Source: CBDUBH01 sp965365345 (lineage in GTDB: Bacteria; Bacteroidota; Ignavibacteria; Ignavibacteriales; SURF-24). From it: 43,569 nucleotides of DNA. Made by a program: the position numbers and the translations under genes. Position 1 is the first letter of the stretch. Every line of letters starts with the position of its first letter. Below are positions 7,593 through 16,384 of the stretch, one piece after another. The stretch lies in contig CBDUBH010000019.1 in assembly GCA_965365345.1 (NCBI GenBank), forward strand, positions 1-43,569, in the 5' to 3' direction. The notes beneath the pieces are model-generated. The model saw only the letters and a list, made by a program, of their open reading frames with translations. It was not told where the DNA came from and made no database searches.

Positions 7593-8708
7593 GTGATTTT
7601 GATGACTGCATTCGGCACAATTGAAACTGCTGTAAAAGCAATGAAGGAAGGCGCGTATTTTTATCTGCAAAAACCTGTTGATCTTGATGAACTTGATATT
7701 TTACTGGAACGCGCGCTTTTGCAAAAACAATTGATATCGGAAAACAAAAAATTAAAAAATGAACTGAATGAAAAATTCCGTTTCGAAAATATAATTTATC
7801 AAAGTGGGGAAATTGAAGAATCTTTAAACATTGCAGGCAGAGTAGCGAAAAGCAATGCACCTGTTCTGATACGGGGAGAAAGCGGAACAGGGAAAGAACT
7901 TTTTGCACGGGCAATTCATTTTGCAAGCGAAAGAAAAAATGAAAATTTTGTAATTATAAATTGTGCCGCACTTCCTGATACTTTACTCGAAAGTGAAATG
8001 TTCGGATATGAAAAAGGTGCATTTACCGGAGCAGAGCAAAGACGAATTGGAAGATTTGAAGAAGCCGCAAACGGAACTATATTTATTGATGAAGTTGGGG
8101 ATATTTTTCCGCAAACTCAGGTAAAACTTTTACGGGTTTTACAAAGCGGTGAATTTTCACGACTAGGATCAAATAAAATTTTAACAACTAAAGCCCGGAT
8201 AATTACAGCTACAAATCGTGATCTGGAAAGTTTGATAAAAGAAAATAAGTTTCGCGAAGATTTCTATTATCGCATAAATGTAGTTTCAATAAATATTCCA
8301 CCACTGCGTAAAAGAAAAACTGATATACCCGTATTGATGGATCATTTTATGAGAAAATACTGTCCTCAGCAAAAACAAATTTCAAAAGAAACAATGGATT
8401 TGCTAATAAAATATGATTATCCGGGAAATGTTCGTGAACTGGAGAATTTGATTCAGCGCGCATGCGTTTTATCCCGTGAAGATATAATCACAAGTTATGA
8501 TCTTCCATCAAATTTAAGAACATTAAAAAATGAAAACGTACAGGATTCATTTTTACCGCAAGTTGATGATCTAAATAAACAGCTTTTAAATTTGGAAAAC
8601 GCAATTATTGAACTTGCATTAAAAGAAACAAACGGAAATCAATCTAAAGCAGCAAAATTGCTTAATATTTCTGAACGCAATTTGCGCTACAAACTGGAAA
8701 AACTTTAG
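7593..8708 (+). CDS. NtrC-type sigma54 activator, C-terminal part of the frameshifted gene
   Basis: The 371 residues begin inside the receiver domain (MTAFG with the conserved Thr, then KPVDLDEL with the conserved Lys). The sigma54-interaction AAA+ domain follows: Walker A GESGTGKE, the GAFTGA loop that contacts sigma54 (EKGAFTGA), Walker B with FIDEVGD, and YPGNVRELENL. A Fis-type helix-turn-helix (NQSKAAKLLNISERNLRYKLEKL) ends the protein. The apparent GTG start at 7593 is not a real start, because it would remove the phospho-acceptor half. Read together with 7366-7590 it forms a normal ~447-residue NtrC-family activator. It would bind the elements at 5200-5231 and 8716-8746 and open sigma54 promoters; that link is inferred. 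Confidence 0.88.
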   Translation: MILMTAFGTIETAVKAMKEGAYFYLQKPVDLDELDILLERALLQKQLISENKKLKNELNEKFRFENIIYQSGEIEESLNIAGRVAKSNAPVLIRGESGTGKELFARAIHFASERKNENFVIINCAALPDTLLESEMFGYEKGAFTGAEQRRIGRFEEAANGTIFIDEVGDIFPQTQVKLLRVLQSGEFSRLGSNKILTTKARIITATNRDLESLIKENKFREDFYYRINVVSINIPPLRKRKTDIPVLMDHFMRKYCPQQKQISKETMDLLIKYDYPGNVRELENLIQRACVLSREDIITSYDLPSNLRTLKNENVQDSFLPQVDDLNKQLLNLENAIIELALKETNGNQSKAAKLLNISERNLRYKLEKL

Positions 8709-8715
8709 CAATTTT

Positions 8716-8746
8716 AATTCGACAATTTTTGCAATAAATTCGGCAG
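8716..8746 (+). promoter_or_regulatory. Second copy of the candidate activator-binding element
   Basis: This copy begins with AATTCGACAATTTTTGCAA and ends, after 2 nt, with AATTCGGCAG. It matches the 5200-5231 element in the same orientation relative to its gene, with three substitutions in the first block, none in the last ten bases and a one-base spacer difference. It also contains two direct copies of AATTCGNCA 21 bp (two helical turns) apart. Its centre is about 100 bp upstream of the predicted start for the 8832 gene. Confidence 0.65.
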
Positions 8747-8804
8747 AATTGACTAAATGAAATTATGATACATTAGTTTTGTTCAATAAAATCAATATTA
8801 AATT

Positions 8805-8820
8805 TGGCATAACAGTTGAA
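8805..8820 (+). promoter_or_regulatory. Candidate sigma54 promoter for the second GDG-repeat gene
   Basis: The sequence TGGCATAACAGTTGAA has a strong -24 box (TGGCAT) and a degenerate -12 box (TTGA for TTGC) at the correct spacing. The predicted start (about 8831) would leave almost no leader before the ATG at 8832, which is a weakness. Its placement 100 bp from the shared element supports it. Confidence 0.5.
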
Positions 8821-8831
8821 AATATAAAATT

Positions 8832-9176
8832 ATGAACAATATTTTTTACATAGCGCTGATTATTTTTTTTCTTAGCGGATTTTCATACTCGCAAGTAAAG
8901 GATACAATTTCAGTAAACAAATCTGCAAAGCAATCTCAAGTCGATGAAAAAGATAACGGACAAGCAGTAGATAATTCCGATCATCAAACTACCGGTTTTA
9001 TTGATGAAGATGGTGATGGAATTGATGATAGAAAGTTTAGTTCGGGAAAAAAGAAAAAAAGAAGAACAGACAGATTTGTGGATAATGACGGCGACGGAAT
9101 CAATGATAACCGTGCTCGCGGAATGGGATGGGGAGGTAAAGGAAAACAAGGCGGCTTTGGGAGACATGGAAAATGA
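8832..9176 (+). CDS. Small secreted GDG-repeat protein, paralogue of the 4553 gene product
   Basis: A 114-residue protein with an N-terminal signal peptide ending near residue 20 (GFSYSQ). A Ser/Gln/Asp-rich linker follows, then two Asp-rich repeats, FIDEDGDGIDD (about 56-66) and FVDNDGDGIND (about 82-92), separated by a KKKKRR patch. The tail is rich in Gly, Lys and Trp. Architecture matches the larger protein at 4553-5074: signal peptide, two Asp-rich calcium-loop-like repeats, basic glycine-rich tail. It overlaps the next gene by ATGA (9173-9176), so it is co-translated with a beta-barrel protein. A surface or periplasmic calcium-binding role is inferred only from the motif; no enzyme domain is present. 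Confidence 0.82.
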   Translation: MNNIFYIALIIFFLSGFSYSQVKDTISVNKSAKQSQVDEKDNGQAVDNSDHQTTGFIDEDGDGIDDRKFSSGKKKKRRTDRFVDNDGDGINDNRARGMGWGGKGKQGGFGRHGK

Positions 9177-10330
9177 ATCGCCCATTAAATTTCCGGTTTA
9201 TATTTATAATTATTATAATGCTCTTTTTTTCTTTGATTATTCCAACAAAAACATTATCACAACTTTCTTCTTCAGTAAATTACTCAATTTACTATGATGA
9301 TAATCCTTTCCGCCAAATTGAAAAAACAGAAGAAACCGTAAATATGTTAAATGTAAATTTGGATTATCAACCTTTGCAGAATGAAAAATTTTATCTTTCA
9401 TATTTTGGTGGAGTAAATTCATTCAATCAGAATAATGAATACTCATATCAAATGCATTCGCTCGGCTCAAATTATAATTTTAACTTTAGTGACAGCACAC
9501 AAAACAGCGGAACCATTGGTGGATTTTACTCAATAAAATCAGGCATTTCAAGTAATAATATATTTGATTTTATCAATTATTCTTTACATGTAAATTCAAA
9601 AATATTTATAACCGGAAGTTTTATTTTTACATCAGGATATATTTTCAGTAACAAAAATTATAAAAATTTAAGTGATCTGAATTTTAGTGAACATTTGATT
9701 TTCTTGCGGATATCAAAATTCTTTGAAACTAAAACAGGAATTATTTTTGAGCCGGGAATTGGATACAAAAATTATTCGATTAAAAATGAAATTGAAACTC
9801 CCGAAACTTATTTTCAAATGAGAAGAAACCGTCGGCTGATAGATGAAGATTACACGGAATTTTCTAAAATGCAAGCCAGAATATCATTCAAAATATCACA
9901 AGGAATTTTTGATCAAACCGGAATTAATTTTCATTATTTGAAAAGAATTAATTTAAGAAAAAATGACAGTTTTGGTTTGAACGAATATTTTGGAAGTGAT
10001 GATGAAGAACTTTGGGATGACCCTTATAATTTTGAAGGCAATGAATTCGGTTCAGAGTTTACTCAAAATTTTCCTTTGGAATTATCTTTAAAATTAAGCG
10101 CAAAATATTCCGGCAGAAATTTTGGTGAAAATTACATTGATTCAATTTTTGTAAACCGGAGTGATAACAGAACAGAATTTTGGGCAGGCATAACTAAATC
10201 TTTTTCCATGCCTTTCGTAAATTCCACTGATCTTACTTTGGAATATATGTTCATAAACAATAAATCAAACAGAGAATTATTCAATTACAAAAATAATTTG
10301 ATGATGCTTTCAGCCCGTATAAATTTTTAA
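9173..10330 (+). CDS. Putative outer-membrane beta-barrel protein
   Basis: A 385-residue protein with a signal peptide (hydrophobic stretch at about 8-26, then TLSQLSS). The rest alternates polar and aromatic residues in a pattern typical of transmembrane beta strands, with many Tyr, Phe and Asn and Asp-rich turns. It ends in ...ARINF; a C-terminal Phe is the usual signal for outer-membrane insertion by the BAM complex. The start overlaps the stop of the upstream GDG-repeat gene, so the two are expressed together, probably from the sigma54-like promoter at 8805. It may form a surface anchor or pore for the secreted partner. I do not recognise the family. Confidence 0.72.
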   Translation: MNRPLNFRFIFIIIIMLFFSLIIPTKTLSQLSSSVNYSIYYDDNPFRQIEKTEETVNMLNVNLDYQPLQNEKFYLSYFGGVNSFNQNNEYSYQMHSLGSNYNFNFSDSTQNSGTIGGFYSIKSGISSNNIFDFINYSLHVNSKIFITGSFIFTSGYIFSNKNYKNLSDLNFSEHLIFLRISKFFETKTGIIFEPGIGYKNYSIKNEIETPETYFQMRRNRRLIDEDYTEFSKMQARISFKISQGIFDQTGINFHYLKRINLRKNDSFGLNEYFGSDDEELWDDPYNFEGNEFGSEFTQNFPLELSLKLSAKYSGRNFGENYIDSIFVNRSDNRTEFWAGITKSFSMPFVNSTDLTLEYMFINNKSNRELFNYKNNLMMLSARINF

Positions 10331-10741
10331 TCCTGCAGTTTATTACAAGCGAAAATCTTCCTTAATAAAACTAAATATCTTCTAGTTTAGAAAACCTGAA
10401 ATTCTACAATAATAAAAGCTAATCATTTTTGAAATAGTTAGATTTAAATTGAAAATCAATTAAATTTAGAATAATTTATTTGTGAAATTAATTTTTATTT
10501 GATTAAGCTTAAATTTCTGTATGACCCGAAAATTCTATTTTTTAAATAAAAATATTGATTATGGGATTGCCGGAAATGAGCCTTACCATTTTTAGATTAA
10601 AACGGAATAATAGTTTGGCAAAGTTGAAAACTTCGATAGAGACTTTGATCTGAAACAATGAATTCAAATATTCACAGGATATTTGACAATTTCTTAAAGA
10701 ACTTATCCTGATAAATTTAGGATTACCAAGCGGAGTTTAAA
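10331..10741. other. AT-rich intergenic region upstream of rsgA
   Basis: No credible gene is present. A 7-bp inverted repeat, CAGGATA (10675-10681) and TATCCTG (10704-10710), brackets a TTGACA at 10683-10688, which could be part of the rsgA promoter, although no well-spaced -10 box follows. A small hairpin AAGTTGAAAACTT lies at 10621-10633. No terminator is evident for the beta-barrel gene. Confidence 0.4.
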
Positions 10742-11812
10742 ATGAACGATATCGCAAAACTCGGATTTGATATTTGGTTCAAAGAAAAAATTGATAACAC
10801 AAAATTAAATGATTTTAAAATTGCACGTGTAATATCGGTAAACAAAAGCAGTTTTGTGGTATCAACAGGAAGTAATGATATTTACGCTGAACTTACAGGA
10901 AGATTTTTATTTAACTCTGAATCATCACTTGATTTTCCTACGGTTGGTGATTGGGTTTATGTTCAATTATTTGATGATGATTCACTTGCAATAATTCATG
11001 AAATCTTTCAGCGGAGATCTCTTTTAAAAAGAAAAACTCCCGGCAAGAAAATTGAATACCAATTGATTGCAGCAAATATTGATACTGCAATAATTATGCA
11101 ATCTCTTGATTTAAATTTCAATTTACGCAGACTTGAACGCTATTTGGTAATGATAAATGAAAGTAATATCAATCCGGTAATTTTCTTAAGTAAAAGTGAT
11201 ACTAAAAGTTCTGAAGAAGTTGATAATATCAAAAGAGAAATCTATAATATTTTTCCCGATAGTTTAATTCAATCTTTCAGCAATTTTAATTTAAGCGATA
11301 TTGAAACTCTCAAAAAATATTTTTCTCCCGCAAAAACTTTTTGTTTGCTCGGTTCATCGGGCGTGGGCAAAACAACTTTACTTAATAATTTGATACATCA
11401 GGATTTATACAAAACTCAGCCCATTAGAGAAAAAGACGGAAGAGGAAGGCACACAACTACCCGGCGCGAATTAATTGTTTTGGAAAACGGCGCAATTGTA
11501 ATTGACAGCCCCGGGATGCGCGAACTTGGCGTTATTTCTGTTGAAGCAGGAATTGACAATACTTTCAATGAAATATCAGAATTAACGGATTTTTGCAAAT
11601 TCATTGATTGCACGCATACAGTTGAAAAAGGCTGCGCTGTTTTAAATGCTTTGGAATCCGGAGAAATTTCAAAAGAACGTTATGATAATTACATAAAAAT
11701 TTATAAAGAATCTTTGTATAACGAAATGACTTATTTTGAAAAAAGACAAAAGGAAAAAAAGTTCGGTAAATTCATGCATAACTTTCATAAAAACAACAAA
11801 AATAAAAATTAG
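10742..11812 (+). CDS. rsgA: Ribosome small-subunit-dependent GTPase A
   Basis: A 356-residue cytoplasmic GTPase that helps mature the 30S ribosomal subunit. The N-terminal OB-fold domain spans about 28-90. The GTPase motifs are circularly permuted as expected: the G4-like LSKSD first (about 149-153), then the P loop GSSGVGKT at 204-211, then G3 DSPGMREL. The C-terminal zinc-binding domain supplies Cys285, Cys290, His292 and Cys298. Length and domain order match the RsgA/YjeQ family. The gene stands alone, with the GWxTD lipoprotein gene following. Confidence 0.95.
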   Translation: MNDIAKLGFDIWFKEKIDNTKLNDFKIARVISVNKSSFVVSTGSNDIYAELTGRFLFNSESSLDFPTVGDWVYVQLFDDDSLAIIHEIFQRRSLLKRKTPGKKIEYQLIAANIDTAIIMQSLDLNFNLRRLERYLVMINESNINPVIFLSKSDTKSSEEVDNIKREIYNIFPDSLIQSFSNFNLSDIETLKKYFSPAKTFCLLGSSGVGKTTLLNNLIHQDLYKTQPIREKDGRGRHTTTRRELIVLENGAIVIDSPGMRELGVISVEAGIDNTFNEISELTDFCKFIDCTHTVEKGCAVLNALESGEISKERYDNYIKIYKESLYNEMTYFEKRQKEKKFGKFMHNFHKNNKNKN

Positions 11813-11888
11813 ATCAAAGCAATTATAATTTTCAGTTTTAAAATTAATAGGGTATTTTTTGTTATTAAATTTAATATTATGGGGTGTT

Positions 11889-12470
11889 ATGCGTACCACA
11901 TTTTTTGCAATTCTAATGAGCATATTAATATTTACAGGTTGTGCTCACTCACCAAAAAGTTTTAAACAATCTGCACTTGATGATTTTTATCCCGTTCTAA
12001 ATGATGAACAATATCACAAACTTGAATCTTTACAAGATGAGAATCAGATTGCAGGATTTATTGATAATGTTTGGCTTGAAATAGCTGCAAGTTCAAACGA
12101 AGATCCTGATCTTTTAAAAGATGAATACCTAAAAAGATTAAAATATGCAAACGAAAATTTTCCTGATCGCAGAGGTTACGGAAAATCTAACAGAAAAAGA
12201 ATATACCTGATTTACGGTCCTCCGGTTCATATTGACAGGTTTGAAAATGCTGATCTTGAATTAGGACAATTTGCAAAAATAAAATCCGTTGAAGTTTGGT
12301 ATTATATGGCTCCGGGCAAAACAACTTTATTCCCAAATCAAGGAAATAATCTTTATAAGGGGGAAAAGAAATTTATTTTTGGTGATAAAACGGGAACCGG
12401 AATTTATTCGTTGATTTATTCTTCGGAAGACGCCGGTGAAATTGATCTGCGAATGTTAAAATTACATTAA
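11889..12470 (+). CDS. GWxTD-domain lipoprotein
   Basis: The chosen ATG gives a 193-residue protein beginning with a lipoprotein signal whose lipobox is IFTGC, so it is probably anchored in a membrane. An upstream TTG at 11859 would add ten residues and put the signal in an unusual place. The mature part has a helical region (about 25-95), then KRIYLIYGPPVHIDRF and an EVWYY strand. This is the signature of the GWxTD domain found in Acidobacteria, Bacteroidota and relatives; the eponymous motif itself is degenerate here. The function of GWxTD proteins is not established. A strong terminator follows. Confidence 0.82.
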   Translation: MRTTFFAILMSILIFTGCAHSPKSFKQSALDDFYPVLNDEQYHKLESLQDENQIAGFIDNVWLEIAASSNEDPDLLKDEYLKRLKYANENFPDRRGYGKSNRKRIYLIYGPPVHIDRFENADLELGQFAKIKSVEVWYYMAPGKTTLFPNQGNNLYKGEKKFIFGDKTGTGIYSLIYSSEDAGEIDLRMLKLH

Positions 12471-12504
12471 TATTTCGATAGTTTTTTTTCAGATTAAGAT
12501 AAAC

Positions 12505-12560
12505 AAAATTGCCCGCGCCTTAATAATTAGATTTTAATATTCAAGGACGCGGGCAATTTT
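12505..12560. terminator. Intrinsic terminator between convergent genes
   Basis: The arms 12505-12521 (AAAATTGCCCGCGCCTT) and 12543-12560 pair with one bulged base around a 21-nt loop, with a GC-rich core unusual for this sequence. T residues follow on the plus strand. It separates the GWxTD gene from the minus-strand methyltransferase gene and may serve both. Confidence 0.88.
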
Positions 12561-12630
12561 TGTAATTACATCAATGATAAATATTTTGGACTAATTTAAA
12601 ATCCAAATTTCATTTTTAATTTTTATAAAA

Positions 12631-13455
12631 TTATTTTAGATCCGCATGAAGCGGTTTCATAGTTCCGGTTTTTCTTTGTGCAGTAAATTCAGTATTATCT
12701 TTTAAATAAGTGCCGGTCATTTTATCTCCGCTTATTTCAGCGTTAAACCTGTGATTTGTTCCGTTTTTATTTATCGAAAATTTTAATTTGCTTCCGTCAA
12801 TTTCGGGATCAATCAATTCAAATTCTTCATTATCAATTTTTAAAACTCCCGTAACTTTTTGAAATTGCTGATTCAATTGCAGTTCGTAATTTCTATTTTC
12901 ACTTCCTTCATTCGTCTGCCATTCCCAATTTCCGGAAACATTTGCAGGAATTTTCCAATAAAAAATTGATCTGCCGTTTACCGATCTTCTTGCATCAGGC
13001 TCCCATTCATCCATATCAAAACTATGAGATACAATTCTTGTTCCCGGTTTTAATTCTTTAAATAACTTCGGACGAAGTTTAATATTGATCTCACTAAGCA
13101 GATACAAAGTTACTACCGAAGCTTTCGAAAGATCTGTTTCAAAAAGATTTTGAACACGGAATTCAACTTTATCTGTAACTCCGTTTTTTTGTGCATTCTC
13201 ATTGCTTTCAGTAATTCTTTGTGGATTATTATCAACACCAACTCCTCTTGCTCCGTATCTTTTTGCTGCTGTTACAACAATTCTTCCATCACCGCAGCCG
13301 AGATCATAAAGAAAATCGTTCTTTTCAACTTTTGCAAGTGAAAGCATTTCATCAACAACTTCCTGCGGAGTTGGAACATAAGGAACTTGAGCAATATAAA
13401 ATTCGCTTGTAAAAATTATTATAAAAAACAGAAATAAATTTTTGAAGATTTTCAT
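12631..13455 (-). CDS. Exported class I SAM-dependent methyltransferase
   Basis: A 274-residue protein. Residues 1 to about 22 form a convincing signal peptide, followed by VPYVPTPQEVVDEML. The SAM-binding motif I, DLGCGDGR, is at 51-58, and an acidic motif II (VGVDNNP) is about 20 residues later. The methyltransferase core ends near residue 175. The last 100 residues look like a beta-rich domain (ELQLNQQFQKVTGVLK and similar strands). The gene follows the amino-acid permease with a 2-nt gap, and AAGGAG lies within the permease stop region, so they form an operon. SAM is normally cytoplasmic, which makes an exported enzyme of this class hard to explain; the substrate is unknown. Confidence 0.85.
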   Translation of the reverse strand: MKIFKNLFLFFIIIFTSEFYIAQVPYVPTPQEVVDEMLSLAKVEKNDFLYDLGCGDGRIVVTAAKRYGARGVGVDNNPQRITESNENAQKNGVTDKVEFRVQNLFETDLSKASVVTLYLLSEINIKLRPKLFKELKPGTRIVSHSFDMDEWEPDARRSVNGRSIFYWKIPANVSGNWEWQTNEGSENRNYELQLNQQFQKVTGVLKIDNEEFELIDPEIDGSKLKFSINKNGTNHRFNAEISGDKMTGTYLKDNTEFTAQRKTGTMKPLHADLK

Positions 13456-13457
13456 TT

Positions 13458-14801
13458 TTAACTCTCCTTTTTAATTGAACTTTTATTTCCAATAAATAAA
13501 AACGGTATGCCCAAAATTAAAACTGCAACTCCGATCATTGCTCCAATTCCAGTATAAAGCAGACTTGCATAAAGCATATAAGCAGCGGCAAGACAAAATA
13601 AAATCGGAGTAAAAGGATATGCAGGAACAGAAAATGGACGAGTAGTTTCAGGATCTTTTTTTCGTAAAATAAAAACCGAAATTCCCACTAAAAGAAAAAA
13701 GAACCAAAAAACAGGCGCGGTATATTCAACCATTGTAATAAATCCGGTTCTGGTAGCAGTTCCAATTGCAACTAAAATTAAAGCTATTGCTGATTGAAAA
13801 AGAAAAGCATTTGCAGGGCCGTTTTCATTTGTGTGAGAAAGAAAATTGAATTTTTTAAAATCCATACCTAGTGCGTAATTTGTTCGCGCGCCTGTTATCA
13901 TAACTGCATTAACGGTACTGAATGCTGATATTGCAATTATTAGGCTTATCAATTTGACCCAGCGGCTTCCCAAAACTGTTGAAACAAGATCTGCCGCAAC
14001 GGTTTGCGAATCAGAAACCTGTTGAAATCCTAATCCTTTTATCAAAGAAAAATTTGTTATAAGATAAATGAAAGTGATCAATCCGATGCTGTAAAATAAT
14101 ACTTTAACAATATTTGAACGCGATCTTCCAACATCTGCAGAAAGATAAGCAGCCTCGTTCCATCCGCCGTAAGTAAGTAAAATAAATATCATTGCTTGGC
14201 CGGGTGCAATTATCGTTTCTGCTGAATCAGAAACTCCTGATGCTCCGGAATTTGCGGTCAATCCAATTATAACAATTATAGCAAGTCCAAGAAGAATTCC
14301 GCTCATCAAAAATTTTTGTACTTTGCTGCTCATAGCAATTCCCCGCAAATTTATTGCTGTTAAAATCCCAACAGTTAATGCAGCGTAAACAGAGGATGAA
14401 TAAGTGCCTATATTAAATGCTTCGGATGCATAATCACCAATCACAAATGAAAGCATTGCAATTGATCCGGTTTGAATTACGCTCATCCTTGCCCACGCGA
14501 ATAAAAAAGCAAGTTTCTTTCCAAATGATTTTGAAAGATAATGATATTCACCGCCTGAGTGCGGATAAGTACTGGTAAGTTCGGCATAACATAAAGCGCC
14601 GATAAACGAAATCACTCCACCTAAAATCCATAATGATAAAGTAAAAATTTCGTTAGCGCCGTTTGCAGCCACAATAGAAGGTGTTTTGAATATTCCGGGT
14701 CCAATTACCATTCCGGTAACAATTGCAACAGCACTTATAATTGAAATATGTTTTGATGAAGTTGGAACTTTTTCTTTTTGCTTTAATTCTGTTTGAAACA
14801 T
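13458..14801 (-). CDS. APC-superfamily amino-acid permease
   Basis: About 447 residues with some 12 membrane helices. The N-terminal GMVIGPGIFKTPS segment in helix 1 is the substrate-binding unwound region of APC transporters. CYAELTSTYPHSGGEYHYLSK in the helix 2-3 region is also typical of the LAT/cationic amino-acid group. It would import or exchange amino acids across the inner membrane. ATG at 14801 with AGGCGG just upstream is preferred; an in-frame TTG at 14840 would add 13 residues. The downstream gene is the exported methyltransferase, in the same operon. The substrate cannot be read from the sequence. Confidence 0.9.
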   Translation of the reverse strand: MFQTELKQKEKVPTSSKHISIISAVAIVTGMVIGPGIFKTPSIVAANGANEIFTLSLWILGGVISFIGALCYAELTSTYPHSGGEYHYLSKSFGKKLAFLFAWARMSVIQTGSIAMLSFVIGDYASEAFNIGTYSSSVYAALTVGILTAINLRGIAMSSKVQKFLMSGILLGLAIIVIIGLTANSGASGVSDSAETIIAPGQAMIFILLTYGGWNEAAYLSADVGRSRSNIVKVLFYSIGLITFIYLITNFSLIKGLGFQQVSDSQTVAADLVSTVLGSRWVKLISLIIAISAFSTVNAVMITGARTNYALGMDFKKFNFLSHTNENGPANAFLFQSAIALILVAIGTATRTGFITMVEYTAPVFWFFFLLVGISVFILRKKDPETTRPFSVPAYPFTPILFCLAAAYMLYASLLYTGIGAMIGVAVLILGIPFLFIGNKSSIKKES

Positions 14802-14868
14802 TTTCCGCCTGATAAACTGAACATTATTTACTTTACACAATTAAAAATTCAATCAACAAGAAAACTTT

Positions 14869-15351
14869 TTACTCTTTAGTTATGGTTTGTAAAATATCTT
14901 TTAAATTATTCGATTGATCACTTGTTAAAACGGAATTAAAATCGCCACGTAAAATTTTTAATGCAGTTTTCTCAAGATCAATTTCTTTGCGGGTTCTAAC
15001 TTTTAATCTTCTGTGCATAGCCATTGGCGGGCACCATTTGCCGATCGCATGCTGAAAAAGAAAAAATTGATTTACCGCAATAAGCCAAAACCAATCTTTA
15101 CTTTTTTTAAGTCCCAAATACAAACCTAAGGCTGATGTTATTGATGCCTGAAGTTTCAAAACTTTTTCAACATCCATTTCATCATCAAGCTGTTTTATTC
15201 TTTCTGAAATTTCTTTTTCCGGTTTTCCGATGTAGTAACTAATCCGCGTAATTATTTCCTCATCAATTTTTTTATTTACGTGAGCGGCAGTGTACTTTCT
15301 AACTTTGTCATGTTTGTTTAAATTTTCAATCAACTTTAATTCATCGTTCAT
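14869..15351 (-). CDS. DUF2892 (YgaP-like membrane domain) protein
   Basis: About 160 residues from the ATG at 15351; the open frame extends further upstream but that part is basic and looks non-coding. Residues about 1-75 are polar and helical. From about 80 a two-helix hairpin appears with ALGLYLGLKKSKDWFWL and a KWCPPMAMHRRL turn, resembling the YgaP-type membrane domain in which the CP motif follows the second helix. A polar tail follows. In other bacteria the domain is often attached to rhodanese domains; none is present here. The function is unknown. It is divergent from the DUF554 gene and lies just downstream of nothing else on its strand. Confidence 0.75.
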   Translation of the reverse strand: MNDELKLIENLNKHDKVRKYTAAHVNKKIDEEIITRISYYIGKPEKEISERIKQLDDEMDVEKVLKLQASITSALGLYLGLKKSKDWFWLIAVNQFFLFQHAIGKWCPPMAMHRRLKVRTRKEIDLEKTALKILRGDFNSVLTSDQSNNLKDILQTITKE

Positions 15352-15529
15352 AATTTGCCTGAACTTTTTATTGTAACATATAATTAAATGAAAGATTTGC
15401 AATGAAATTTTTCTTCGCAGAATATAACCGTATTTAAATTTTGAAATTATTTGTATAATTGACTTGCGCAACTGTAAACGATAAGCGATATTTGCACGAT
15501 GCATTCTAAAAATAATAAAAGAGAAAAAA

Positions 15530-16219
15530 TTGTTAGGAACAGTTATAAATACATTGGCAATTGCATTCGGAAGTTTACTGGGAATTTCTTTTAAAGGCGG
15601 AATTCCAAAAAAATACGGTACTACAATTATGCAGGCAGTAGGACTTGCCGTTGTATTACTTGGATTAAAAAGTGCATTTGAAACTAAAGAAATGTTACTG
15701 CTAATTATAAGCTTGGCATTTGGAAGTTTGATAGGCGAGTTTTTACGGATTGAAAATCATCTGGAAAATTTAGGTAAGTGGATTGAAAGAAAAGCTTCTA
15801 AATTCGGAGGAAATATTTCCGAAGGATTTGTTACGGCAAGCTTAGTTTATTGCGTTGGCTCAATGGCAATTATCGGATCTCTTGAAAGCGGCTTAACCGG
15901 AAATCATAAAACACTATATGCAAAATCTGTTATTGATGGAATTTCTTCTGTTATTTTTGCTTCATCAATGGGAATAGGAGTTTTATTTTCTGCAGTTTCG
16001 GTATTTATTTATCAGGGTTTCATAACAATTTCTTCGTCATTTATAAAAGAGTTGCTAATTCCTTCAGTGGTAAATGAAATGTCTGCCGTTGGAGGATTAT
16101 TGATTGCGGCAATCGGTGTAAACATGATAAGCACAATAAAAATAAAAGTCGGGAATATGCTTCCGGCAATTGTAATTCCGCTTATTTATTATTTTTTAAA
16201 ATCAATTGTAAATTTTTGA
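15530..16219 (+). CDS. DUF554 (YdfK-like) membrane protein
   Basis: A 229-residue inner-membrane protein with about six or seven helices. The N-terminal MLGTVINTLAIAFGSLLG, the GLKSAF and SLIGEFLRIE segments, and the central VGSMAIIGSLESGLTG are hallmarks of the DUF554 family. The start is TTG at 15530, because the conserved N-terminus begins exactly there. The family is widespread and is thought to be a transporter of unknown substrate. It is divergently arranged with the DUF2892 gene. Confidence 0.9.
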   Translation: MLGTVINTLAIAFGSLLGISFKGGIPKKYGTTIMQAVGLAVVLLGLKSAFETKEMLLLIISLAFGSLIGEFLRIENHLENLGKWIERKASKFGGNISEGFVTASLVYCVGSMAIIGSLESGLTGNHKTLYAKSVIDGISSVIFASSMGIGVLFSAVSVFIYQGFITISSSFIKELLIPSVVNEMSAVGGLLIAAIGVNMISTIKIKVGNMLPAIVIPLIYYFLKSIVNF

Positions 16220-16384
16220 GTTAAGTAAAATTATAGCCGGTGAATAGGAAAAATTTCAAAATAAAAATTTCTTCTCCGGTTCTAATTATTTAACTGCAAA
16301 TTTTTGTGATTTTATTCATTAATTTCAAACCTGATTATTCTTATTCATATTCAATAATTTTTTTCTTTTAAATCTTTCCTAAAA

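Noticed and set aside
10616..10631. TGGCAAAGTTGAAAAC upstream of rsgA as a sigma54 promoter
   Set aside because: The TTG lies three bases too close to the GG, so the fixed sigma54 spacing is not met, and it is far from the gene.
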